This document shows positions 45,646 to 54,212 of a stretch of 58,882 nucleotides of DNA, one piece after another. This stretch comes from an uncultured Thiodictyon sp. (GTDB lineage: Bacteria > Pseudomonadota > Gammaproteobacteria > Chromatiales > Chromatiaceae). The notes under the pieces are model-generated. The model saw nothing but the letters and a program-made list of their open reading frames with translations. It was not told the origin of the DNA and ran no database searches. Location of the stretch: assembly GCA_903837595.1 (NCBI GenBank), contig CAILVI010000346.1:1-58882 (forward strand), given 5' to 3'. The position numbers and the translations under genes were made by a program. Position 1 is the stretch's first letter; every line of letters begins with the position of its first letter.

Positions 45646-46416
45646 TTAGTCCATCCATGCATCGCAGGGCCGGGGAGGAGCGGGGTCCAGCAGTGGAAGG
45701 ATCCGAGCACGTACTTCGGCAAGAAAATCGGCTAATCCTGTGGCCCGCCCGCGCTCTATCAACACCCGCAGTGGAGTGGACGCCAGGCAGATCTCTTCTC
45801 GCATAGGGTCGGGGCCGATGAGTTCCGATAATACCAACTTGATGTCGCGCGCTGCCTGTTTGCCGCCGCGTCTGCGATCACCGCGCAGGCGTTCATGTTG
45901 ACGGGTCGGATCGAATCCCAGGCGAGCTTGAACGCTCGCCAGACAGTCACTTTCGGCGTCAGTCTGGACGCAGAAGCCGTGCAGTATCCACGCTTCTCCC
46001 TCCGGATCGGAAGCGGCGATGATCACCTGGAACGGAAGTCCCGTGGCCATCACGTCTCTCGCCTTTTCCAAGCCTTGCCTCCGACTGGGGTCATTGTCCA
46101 AATCGCGAACCAGCACGACGACATCAATGGGGGCGTCCTTGGCAACGAGCACGGCGAGTGTAAGAGCTCGCCCAGCTTCCATGTAATTTAATCCCTCGCT
46201 CTTGCCATGCACCTTGACGTGAGGAAAGCCTGGATGTCGCTGTAGCTCGATCCATTTCGTGAAAGGCGTCGTTTCATCGAGACCGGTCCAGTCACGCAGA
46301 CCTTCAATCGAGTCGGCATTGATCCAGTCCGGGCCACATTCGATCAATACGCGATCCGCGAGCGACTTGGCCGTGACAAAACCGACGCGGTCCTCAGCGA
46401 TCAGTACCAGCCGCAT
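45646..46416 (-). CDS. TOPRIM/DUF4276-like partner of an AAA ATPase
   Basis: A 256-residue protein. The N-terminal half has a TOPRIM-like pattern: a Glu at the end of strand one (LVLIAEDR, E8) and an acidic DxDxD after a later strand (VVVLVRDLDND, D105/D107/D109). SDPEGEAWIL (~136-145) resembles the E-x-EAWLL motif of DUF4276. The gene starts 23 bp inside the 3' end of the ATPase gene. ATPase plus TOPRIM-type partner is the layout of OLD-like and PARIS anti-phage systems, in which the TOPRIM protein is the nuclease effector. That role is an inference. Confidence 0.65.
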   Translation of the reverse strand: MRLVLIAEDRVGFVTAKSLADRVLIECGPDWINADSIEGLRDWTGLDETTPFTKWIELQRHPGFPHVKVHGKSEGLNYMEAGRALTLAVLVAKDAPIDVVVLVRDLDNDPSRRQGLEKARDVMATGLPFQVIIAASDPEGEAWILHGFCVQTDAESDCLASVQARLGFDPTRQHERLRGDRRRGGKQAARDIKLVLSELIGPDPMREEICLASTPLRVLIERGRATGLADFLAEVRARILPLLDPAPPRPCDAWMD

Positions 46417-47503
46417 CGGTCTCCTCCCGAGTCAGGACCCAATCCTCACCGACCGAGCTCAAAAACTCTCCACTCTTGAGGACATCACGAAAGCGCTCGG
46501 CGTCCGAATGCTCAGCGAGACAGGCAGCTGCCGCGGTACCGTCGAGCCGGGTCGACATCAACCAAACCTCCTCTTGGTCGAGTTCGTCGATCAAATAAGG
46601 GGAGTGACTGGTCGCGACGATCTGCACCTCGCGCTTCTTAATCAGGCCGCGCAGGAGCGAAATGAGTTGGGCCTGGGCGCGCGGGTGTAGAGACTGGTCG
46701 ATGTCGTCGATCAGGAGCAGACGCGGACAGTCGGGTCCCACCAGCACGGTGAGAAGCCCCAAGAAAATCAGTGTACCCTCGCTGATCGCCTGGGGCGGCA
46801 AGGTGTCCCCCGAGCGCATGTCGAGGATCAACTCATCGGCGAGCACCTTGGTCGACTCGCGCCCTGGCCGCGAGATCGCGGTTTCGACACGACGGACCCT
46901 GATCCGCTTAACCGCCGGTAACACCGAGCGTACAGCACCCTCAAGCTCCTCGAAGCGGTCGCGCTCGAAGGTCATCAAATGGGCAAGGGTCGAGGCCAAA
47001 CCATAGCCGTCGGAGTCGATAGTGGCGGATACGGAGTCCAAGTAGCTTGGCTCTGCAAGGTTCTTTGCGCTGAACCTGAGATAAACGGCGGAACCAAGCT
47101 GCTCACGAATGGTTTGGGTAAGCAAACTGTTGCTCGGCACCTTGGCTTTTTGGATTACCGGTCCGGCGGGAGCAAAACTGATCTCGCCAAAGCTATCCGA
47201 GCGTGCGGCGGCGTGAAACGTCAAACCCAGGACCCAGCCATTACTCAGATTCGGATCTATATCGTCACGAACCAATTGGATGAACGCCTGGGTCTTACCC
47301 CGCCGTATCAATACCTCCGGACGATACGCGGGGGACGGATCGAATTGCGTACTGGGCTTCAGAATTTGCGAAACGAGGTGAATCCCCTGGAGCACACCAG
47401 ATTTACCGGCCCCATTAGGTCCGACCAAGAGCGTCAGCCCCCGCAGATCGATCCGCGTATCGGCGTGATTCTTGAAATCGACCAGTCTTATCGAATCCAA
47501 CAT
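46394..47503 (-). CDS. AAA_21-type ATPase of a two-gene module
   Basis: A 369-residue ABC/SMC-like ATPase. Walker A is GPNGAGKS (28-35), the signature is AISEGTLIFLGLL, and the H-loop is VATSHSPYLIDEL. The Walker B reads LLLIDDIDQSLHP, with Asp where the catalytic Glu is usual, so hydrolysis may be slow. Relatives act with a TOPRIM or HNH nuclease partner in defence. The overlap with the next gene indicates that the two proteins work together. The ATPase halves at 19066-19919 belong to the same broad family but are not close copies. Confidence 0.88.
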   Translation of the reverse strand: MLDSIRLVDFKNHADTRIDLRGLTLLVGPNGAGKSGVLQGIHLVSQILKPSTQFDPSPAYRPEVLIRRGKTQAFIQLVRDDIDPNLSNGWVLGLTFHAAARSDSFGEISFAPAGPVIQKAKVPSNSLLTQTIREQLGSAVYLRFSAKNLAEPSYLDSVSATIDSDGYGLASTLAHLMTFERDRFEELEGAVRSVLPAVKRIRVRRVETAISRPGRESTKVLADELILDMRSGDTLPPQAISEGTLIFLGLLTVLVGPDCPRLLLIDDIDQSLHPRAQAQLISLLRGLIKKREVQIVATSHSPYLIDELDQEEVWLMSTRLDGTAAAACLAEHSDAERFRDVLKSGEFLSSVGEDWVLTREETDAAGTDR

Positions 47504-47628
47504 TCAGATGTACCCATGTGGCTTGTGAGCCGCCCACGACGGGGCGGCAGTCATCCAGGCTGGCCCGACCCCCGCCAACCGTGACGCAACAGGCTAGCGA
47601 GGGAAGCCGGAACACAGCTGATCGGCAA

Positions 47629-47660
47629 TGTGTAGTGGCAGTCGTGTGTAGTGGCAGTCG
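47629..47660. repeat. Perfect 2 x 16-bp tandem repeat
   Basis: The unit tgtgtagtggcagtcg occurs twice head to tail in the 334-bp gap (47504-47837) between the ATPase start and the next gene. The gap holds nothing else I can name; it must contain the promoter of the ATPase module. Confidence 0.8.
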
Positions 47661-47837
47661 GTGGCACCGCGAGGGCGAGTCAGCTTGACGTGGCGACAAA
47701 CTGGTACCATCCAGCTAAACTGCCGCCAGCAAAGGTGAGGGGGCATTCGCGGCAATCGGTCGCGGCCTGGGGGCCGCTCCTACTGGGCGCAACGGCCCCA
47801 GGCAGCGACGAATGTCACCCGCCCGGCGGCCGCAATC

Positions 47838-48170
47838 ATGAACCTTCGGTTATCCAACTCACTGAGGTGCCACTTGAACCCCAAGACCCTGACCCGCGCG
47901 ACCACCGCCACCCTGCTGCTGGCCATCGGACTCACCGCCGCCGCCGAGCAGGTGCTCATCAACGACAACGACGGAATCAACGTGGATGTGCGCGGGGTCA
48001 TCGACCAGGCCCCGCAGGGCGGCGGCCCGGCCATCGGGGCGGACGTCCAGGACATGAGTGACGGGACCACCAACGAGGGCGGGCCAGTGGAGGGCTATGC
48101 CGACCTGCGCGACGCGGCGCTACGCGACGAAAAGAACCTGGGACCGAACGCCCCAGGCTATATCCCCTGA
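47838..48170 (+). CDS. Small exported protein of unknown function
   Basis: A 110-codon ORF. After a short basic start it has a signal-peptide-like stretch (TRATTATLLLAIGLTAAA, cut near AAAEQ) followed by an acidic, Gly/Asp/Asn-rich mature part of about 70 residues with no Cys. A start at the TTG of codon 13 would place the signal peptide at the N-terminus. I do not recognise the family. The end is convergent with the giant membrane protein, 19 bp away. Confidence 0.55.
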   Translation: MNLRLSNSLRCHLNPKTLTRATTATLLLAIGLTAAAEQVLINDNDGINVDVRGVIDQAPQGGGPAIGADVQDMSDGTTNEGGPVEGYADLRDAALRDEKNLGPNAPGYIP

Positions 48171-48189
48171 ACCCAAGCCCGGCAATGGG

Positions 48190-51100
48190 TCATTCCCAAT
48201 CCGCCAGATCGGCCTGCGCGATCCGAATCCGCCGCAGGATCGACTCGCGCTTGAGGTTGAACGCCACCATCCCGGCGGTGATGACCACGCCGAGGCCGAT
48301 CAGGATCAGCGCCCGACTCAGGCCCTGCCCGGGATAGAAGCGGACCAGTTGCCCGCCGACGTTCAGCACCAGGAAGGCCACTCCGGCATAGAGAAAGACC
48401 CGGATGCGCAGCGCGATGCCGAGGATCACCCCCACCAGCGCCAAGGCCAGTGCAAGCACGAACACGCCCAACTCCGGCCGCAGGAAGAGGTCCACCCCGG
48501 CCCCGGCGTAGAGCGCGCTCAGGGCCGCCAGGCGCGCGCCGCCGAGCACTTGCGGGCGCAATTCGCGCCGATGCAAATGCAGCAGGACCAGCACCGACAC
48601 CGCCGCCGGGACAATGTAGAACTGCCACAGCCCGTAGTGCGCCGCCCACAGCGGCGCCCACAGATAGACCGCGCCGTTCAGGGCCAGCACCCCGAGATAC
48701 AGCGGCCAGGGATTGCGCAGGGTCGCGGCCTGTGACAGATAGAGCACGGCCACCGCCAACAGCGCCCCGCCGGCCCAGGGCGACGCCAGTTGCCAGGGCA
48801 CGGTCACCAGCGCCACCGCGGGCAGCAGCAGGGCCAGGCGGGACACCGGCCAGGAGCCGGTGAGCTGATACAGCAGCAGGGTCGCGCCGGCCACCGCCAG
48901 CAGCGCGGCCGTGTCCCAGGGGGTGAACGGCGCCAGCCCCAGCACCACCAGCCGCCCGTAGCCGGCCAGCAGCCCCAGCAGCAGCGCTGCCGCATAGACC
49001 CAGGCGTGCTCGTCCGGCTGCCGCCAGGCACGCACCGCCAACAGTCCCGCCAGCAGCAACAGCGCAGTCCCTGCGGCCAGCGTGTCCGCGAGACGCCCGA
49101 ACCGCCAGGGCAGCGGCCCCCAGCCGGCCTGGTACGCCAACACGAACCAGCCGTGCAGACCCAGCCACAGCAGGCTCAAGGCCAGCAATCCGGCGACCAG
49201 TTGGCTCACCGCCTGCTCGGCCTCACTGATCCGCCTGAACCGGTCCGCGTCCTGGTCCGGGTCCACCCGCTCCAGCAAAGACGCCAATGGCCTTTGAACC
49301 GCGATGAACGCCAACAACAACAGCACGGTCTGCAAGGCGTACCAGGGCAGCACCCCGACCATCGGCGGCATCCCCACCAGCCAGGCCGCGTAACCACCCG
49401 CCAATGCCGACGTGAGCCCCGCCTTCAGCCAGAATCCACTGCCCTGCCACCAGCCGCGCGCCAGCGTCACCAGGGCCAGCAGCCACAGGGTCAGGGTGCA
49501 GACCACCCAGTCGGCGGGGGCCAGCGGCACCAGCAAACCCAAACTCACCACCGGCAGGACGGTCAGCCAGGGAGCCAGTGCGGCACGCGGCCCCTCCTTG
49601 CCCGGCCCATAACGCCACGCCAACAGCAGGACGCCGTTCCACAGGGCCGCGACCAGCGGCAGCCAGAGGAGCGGGACCCGCAGATCGAGCAGGATCGCCA
49701 CGACCGTGGCCGTGAGCGCCATCAACAGCACCTGTGCGGTCAGTGGCCCCGGGCGCAACCGCCAGGCATGGCTGGCCGTGGCCGCCAGCAACAGCGCCAG
49801 TCCGCTCAACCACCCGACCGGACGACCGAAGTCGACTACCGCTGCCCGCAGCAAGTCGCCGGCCTCCACCAAGAGCAGGGCGGCGAGCAATAGCACCAGT
49901 ATGGCGAAGGGTATCCAGAACAGCGGCGCCGCCAGTCCGTCCTGCCGCCAGGACAGTCGCGCGGCGAGCCGCCGGCCATAACGCCGCCAGAATGGAACCA
50001 AGAACAACAGCAGGTTGAGCCACGGAAGCACGACCGCAAACCCGCTTGCATGCTCCGGCAGCCAGCGACCAGCGCCCCAGGCCCATGCCCCAGCGGCCAA
50101 CAGGCCGCTCCCCGCCAGCGACGCGACCGCCAGCCACGCCATACCGGGCCAGGCGGTATTGGCGAGCAGCAGGAACAGATAGGGCGTAAGCCCCGCAAGC
50201 GCGGTGGCACTCGACCAGGCCCCAGCCAGCGCCCCGACCGTCACCCCACCCAGCACGCCGGCCAGCCCCAGGAGCGGCCAACTCGTCGGCGCTGCCGCCC
50301 AGCCCGGCCAGCGGGCATTCCAGCGGGGGAGCACCAGATTGCCGACGCCCCACAGCACATAGCCCCAGGCGACCGCAATCCAGGCCGCGGCGCGCAGCTC
50401 AAAGCCAGACTGGACCGCCAGACTCCAGACCAGGGCGCTCGTGAGCAGCGCCAGTCCCAGGCCGCGCCAGTGCGCCGCATCCGGCAGCGGTCGGGCCACC
50501 GGGAACAGCGCAACGCACAACAACCCCAGCAGGACCGGCAGGCGTGGCGCGTCGGCCAGTGCCCCCAGCACCGCCCCGCCGAGCGCCAACAGGTACAGGA
50601 GCCCGCTGGTGCGCTGCAACGGCCTTCGCCAATACCCCAGCGGCCGGGCCCGTTCGGCCTCCAGCCCCACCGCGGCTACCGCCAGGCCCAAACTCAGGCA
50701 CCCATTGAGCACGGGCTGCCCCACGACGAGCAGGGCCGGCGGGGCCAACCAGGCCCCGGTCAGCCAGGCGCCGACCGTCAGCGCGGCCAGCGCCGCCCAG
50801 GCGTGGATCTCGGTGCGGTACTGCCACCCGGCCAGCAGGAACAGCAGCAGACTCAACGCCAGCGTCGGCAGCCATTCGGGCGTCGGCAGTCCCGCCAGGA
50901 CCAGCGTCGGAACGGCCGCCACTGCTATCGCGGCAACCAGCATCGCGCCGGCGTGCAGGCTGTCCTCCACCTGCCGACGACCGCCGGCACGACCCGGCAC
51001 GGTGAAATGCAGCGCCCCGGCCAGCCGCCCAGTCGACGGCCGCTCCAGCAGGTCGACACTCAAGCGCCAGACCAGCAGCGCATAGAGCACCGCCGCCGCG

Positions 51101-53898
51101 CCGAGCCAGGGCAGGTTCAACGTGAGTTGGTCCAGTCCGACGAGCAGACCGACCAGCCCCAACAGCATCGGCAAGGCCACCCAGCGGAACAGGTGGAAAT
51201 GGCTGACGACCAGGACGCCTGAGCCAACGGCCAGGGCGGTGATCCAGGGCCACCCCGGCGAGAGCGCGTCGGCGAGCACCGGCAGACCCAGATGCAGCAG
51301 CCCGAGTGCCCACAGCAGGACCATGGCCTGTTCCAGCGGGGCACGGACCAGCTCGGCCAGACTGGTTTCATGCGGACCTGAGGGATCGAAATACGCAGCG
51401 GCTGATGACCAGAGCCCGGCACCGGGCGGCTCATGGTGGTCCGTCACGGCGTCCGACCCCGGGTCAAGCGCCGCGCTGATACGCGCGCGCCAGGCCAGCC
51501 GCCACAGGAAGGCCCACAGGGCCAGCACCAGGATGAAGTCCACCAGGCCGGTGCCGGGGCCGGGGGCATACCGCTGCTTGACCAAGACGCCTATCCCGCC
51601 CGCGCAGGCCAGCACACCGTAAAACAGCGCCTGCCGACGCAGGCCCAGGCAGAGCCATAGCAACAGCGCCCCCGCCGGCACCAGCAGCAGGATGGGTTCC
51701 AGCCGCCCGAGCCATCCCGGCCACAGTGCCAGGCCACCCAACCCCAAGGCCAGCGGCACGTTGAACAAGGCGGCCGCGATGAACAGCCGCCGGCTGGCCG
51801 CCGGCTGACCGCGATGGTGCAGACCCAGCGTGGTCCACAGCGCCGCCAGCGCCAGCAGGCCGAACGCGGCACTCAGTTCCCAACCCCACCGCCAGGCGTC
51901 GGGCATGAACGCCACCGCCACCGTGGCCAGCACCACCACGCCGACATCGGCGCGCGCCCAGCGGGGATCGACGTCCGGCAACCTCAGCGCCAGGCGCACC
52001 GCCACGTAGGCCAACAGCGCCGCCGTCGCGGCCGTCGCCACCCCTGAGAGCGCCCCCGGCGAGGTCCAGACCAGACTCCACAGCGTCACAGCGCAGAGCA
52101 GCAGGGCGAAGGTCACCAGGCACTGTATAGCGAGATTGCGCGATCGGGCGGCCGCCCAGCGGGCCAACCCCAGCAGGGCCAGCAATGCGGGCAGACTGGT
52201 AAGCCCATGCCAGGCCGGCGGCAGTGGCTTCAGAATGACGAACCCGTAAAGCCCGGCCACACAGCCGAACAGCAGATAGAGCGGCGGCAGGGTGCGATAC
52301 TGCCAGGTCATCCAAGCATAGAGCGCCGCGCCCATGGCCAGCGTCAGGATCGCGGCCGGCGTGCTCTGAAGCGCCACGGCCAGCGCCACCACCGACAGAC
52401 CATAGAGCGCAAAGGTGAACCGGGACAGGAACGCATACTTGCTGACCCACTCCTTGAACGCGGCATCCACCGGCAGCAGCAGGCCGCACAGGGCCATCAG
52501 GAAGGGCCCTGCATAGCCCCCCGGCAGGGGCTGCGGCCAGACCCAGGTCAGGTGGACGAAGGACACGAGCGCGGTGTAGACCAGCAGCCCGGCGGCGTAA
52601 TAGGTGGTGCGCCACTGGTCCACGAACAGCCGCCGCAACCATTCACCCGCAAAGCGCCACAAGCCGTAACCGAGCAACACCAGCAGCAGGGTGTGCAGCG
52701 CCGCCAGCGCCGGCCAGCCGGTCGCGAACACCGCCAGCGGCACGGCCAATTGCACCGCCGCCAGCCCAGTCAGCAACCAGGGATAGCGCCCCTGCAACGC
52801 CCGGTCCATCAGCGCGCTAGCCAGGGCGGCGGCCAAGCCGAACGCACCTAGGGTCGCCACCGCCACCGGCACGCTGACGATCATCAGCAAGCCATCACCC
52901 AGACTGGCAGCCACCAGGCGAACCGCGACCGCCACCACCAGTGGCCCGAGCAACATCCCCAGTGTCAGCAACACGCTGCTGGGCACGACCAACTCCGCAC
53001 GCTGGCGACGGAACTGGAACCCGGCCCAGAGCAGAAAGGCGGTGGCCCCGAACAAGCTACCGAACACCACCAAGGCGTTGACGAAGCCGCTGGTGTTGGC
53101 GATCAGGAACAGCGCGCCGGCCACGAAGCAGAAACCGCCGATGAACCAGCCGATGTTCTGCACCAGGAAGGGCGCGATCAGCGCGGGCCAACCGGACAGC
53201 ACCTGCAGCGCCTGCTCCAACCGGCTTGGCGCGGCCGGCCGCCAGACCGAGGCGGGCACCGGGTCGGGTTTGCGTACATCCCCCACCTCGGCGGTGTCCT
53301 TCCGGCGCACCAGCCCGGGCGATGAAAGTCCCGGTGGGAGCGGCTTTAGCCGCGACGAGGCCACGGCAGCGGTTGGGGTCAGGTCGCGGCTGAAGCCGCT
53401 CCCACCGGGCCCCGGCGTGACTGTCACGGGAACCGCTTCATCTTCGATGGTGGTGGGCGCCTGCCAGGGCGGGGCTCCGATCGGCATCTCGGCCCAGTGC
53501 GCCAGCAGGCCCCAGGCCAGGGCGCGCCGATGCTCCCAGACGCCATTATCCGGTTGGGCGCCTCCCTCACGCAGATGCCACGCCCACAGCAAGTCCAACG
53601 CGTCCGTCAATGACCGGCAGCGCGCGGCGGGGAGCGCGCCCAGCTCGACCTGCCGCAGCAATTCGAGCCGCAACAACAGCAAATTCTCTAGGTCGACGCG
53701 GGCAAAACGGCGCTCCCCACCCACGCTCGACCGCGCAGACTCGGCTGTCATGGTCGGTGGCGGCTTCACGCCGCGCAGGGCTGCCAGTTGCTGGTGCAAC
53801 TGCTTGTTCCGGCTTCGGTAAACCATGAACGCAACGAATAGAATGACTGGTGAGACCAGCCACAGCACCGCCAGCGTGATCCAGAATGATGTGTTCAT
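48190..53898 (-). CDS. Giant polytopic membrane protein of unknown function
   Basis: The 1,902-residue product starts with one membrane helix (SFWITLAVLWLVSPVILFVAF), a cytoplasmic region (~30-235), and then an almost unbroken run of dozens of hydrophobic helices to the end, in Leu/Ala/Trp-rich DNA. The cytoplasmic region holds a helical segment (~65-130) and a REP element read in frame (~164-189). Layout and size recall DUF2339-like integral membrane proteins, but those are about half as long; no catalytic motif is visible. The ATG at 53898 is chosen because codons upstream to 53979 look non-coding. It is divergent from the TIR-CHAT protein with 314 bp between. Confidence 0.85.
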   Translation of the reverse strand: MNTSFWITLAVLWLVSPVILFVAFMVYRSRNKQLHQQLAALRGVKPPPTMTAESARSSVGGERRFARVDLENLLLLRLELLRQVELGALPAARCRSLTDALDLLWAWHLREGGAQPDNGVWEHRRALAWGLLAHWAEMPIGAPPWQAPTTIEDEAVPVTVTPGPGGSGFSRDLTPTAAVASSRLKPLPPGLSSPGLVRRKDTAEVGDVRKPDPVPASVWRPAAPSRLEQALQVLSGWPALIAPFLVQNIGWFIGGFCFVAGALFLIANTSGFVNALVVFGSLFGATAFLLWAGFQFRRQRAELVVPSSVLLTLGMLLGPLVVAVAVRLVAASLGDGLLMIVSVPVAVATLGAFGLAAALASALMDRALQGRYPWLLTGLAAVQLAVPLAVFATGWPALAALHTLLLVLLGYGLWRFAGEWLRRLFVDQWRTTYYAAGLLVYTALVSFVHLTWVWPQPLPGGYAGPFLMALCGLLLPVDAAFKEWVSKYAFLSRFTFALYGLSVVALAVALQSTPAAILTLAMGAALYAWMTWQYRTLPPLYLLFGCVAGLYGFVILKPLPPAWHGLTSLPALLALLGLARWAAARSRNLAIQCLVTFALLLCAVTLWSLVWTSPGALSGVATAATAALLAYVAVRLALRLPDVDPRWARADVGVVVLATVAVAFMPDAWRWGWELSAAFGLLALAALWTTLGLHHRGQPAASRRLFIAAALFNVPLALGLGGLALWPGWLGRLEPILLLVPAGALLLWLCLGLRRQALFYGVLACAGGIGVLVKQRYAPGPGTGLVDFILVLALWAFLWRLAWRARISAALDPGSDAVTDHHEPPGAGLWSSAAAYFDPSGPHETSLAELVRAPLEQAMVLLWALGLLHLGLPVLADALSPGWPWITALAVGSGVLVVSHFHLFRWVALPMLLGLVGLLVGLDQLTLNLPWLGAAAVLYALLVWRLSVDLLERPSTGRLAGALHFTVPGRAGGRRQVEDSLHAGAMLVAAIAVAAVPTLVLAGLPTPEWLPTLALSLLLFLLAGWQYRTEIHAWAALAALTVGAWLTGAWLAPPALLVVGQPVLNGCLSLGLAVAAVGLEAERARPLGYWRRPLQRTSGLLYLLALGGAVLGALADAPRLPVLLGLLCVALFPVARPLPDAAHWRGLGLALLTSALVWSLAVQSGFELRAAAWIAVAWGYVLWGVGNLVLPRWNARWPGWAAAPTSWPLLGLAGVLGGVTVGALAGAWSSATALAGLTPYLFLLLANTAWPGMAWLAVASLAGSGLLAAGAWAWGAGRWLPEHASGFAVVLPWLNLLLFLVPFWRRYGRRLAARLSWRQDGLAAPLFWIPFAILVLLLAALLLVEAGDLLRAAVVDFGRPVGWLSGLALLLAATASHAWRLRPGPLTAQVLLMALTATVVAILLDLRVPLLWLPLVAALWNGVLLLAWRYGPGKEGPRAALAPWLTVLPVVSLGLLVPLAPADWVVCTLTLWLLALVTLARGWWQGSGFWLKAGLTSALAGGYAAWLVGMPPMVGVLPWYALQTVLLLLAFIAVQRPLASLLERVDPDQDADRFRRISEAEQAVSQLVAGLLALSLLWLGLHGWFVLAYQAGWGPLPWRFGRLADTLAAGTALLLLAGLLAVRAWRQPDEHAWVYAAALLLGLLAGYGRLVVLGLAPFTPWDTAALLAVAGATLLLYQLTGSWPVSRLALLLPAVALVTVPWQLASPWAGGALLAVAVLYLSQAATLRNPWPLYLGVLALNGAVYLWAPLWAAHYGLWQFYIVPAAVSVLVLLHLHRRELRPQVLGGARLAALSALYAGAGVDLFLRPELGVFVLALALALVGVILGIALRIRVFLYAGVAFLVLNVGGQLVRFYPGQGLSRALILIGLGVVITAGMVAFNLKRESILRRIRIAQADLADWE
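53331..53408. repeat. REP-like hairpin embedded in a coding region
   Basis: Arms 53331-53356 and 53383-53408 pair over 26 bp with one mismatch around a 26-bp loop; the arm contains gggagcggctttagccgcga, the widespread proteobacterial REP core. It is read in frame by the giant membrane protein gene, giving SGFSRD and SRLKPLPPG. Confidence 0.9.
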
Positions 53899-54212
53899 AT
53901 CCCCTTCAACTACGCAGGGTTGACGTCGCCGGCGCCGGGCGTCCAGCCCGCCGCGCTTCGGCCAGTCACGGCTCATCACCGGCGCATCCTGGACCTACTT
54001 TAGCGCAATCAGCGGTCACCCGGTGTCCAGTCGCTTCGCGAGCGTCGGCCAGATCCCCGCGCAACTCGTCCGCTCGACCGACGTAGGGCATTGAGAATAT
54101 GCGTGGTCTTTGTGTCTTTGAGCGAGGTCTGCCCTTTTTGGGGTATTCGGCATACACTCCCCCCGTCGACCAACCGACGAGCCACCAGCAAGGACCCCGG
54201 AGCCTACGCGCC
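53899..54212. other. Divergent intergenic region
   Basis: This 314-bp gap must hold the promoters of both the giant membrane protein and the TIR-CHAT gene. The plus strand is open from 54099 but the added residues look random. I find no convincing -35/-10 pair or operator. Confidence 0.4.

Noticed and set aside
45572-45658. 28-codon minus-strand ORF containing RWRYTVELIRRW between the TOPRIM-like and DUF4351 genes
   Set aside because: Peptide-like but too short, overlapping the upstream gene end and without a ribosome binding site; could be a fossil.
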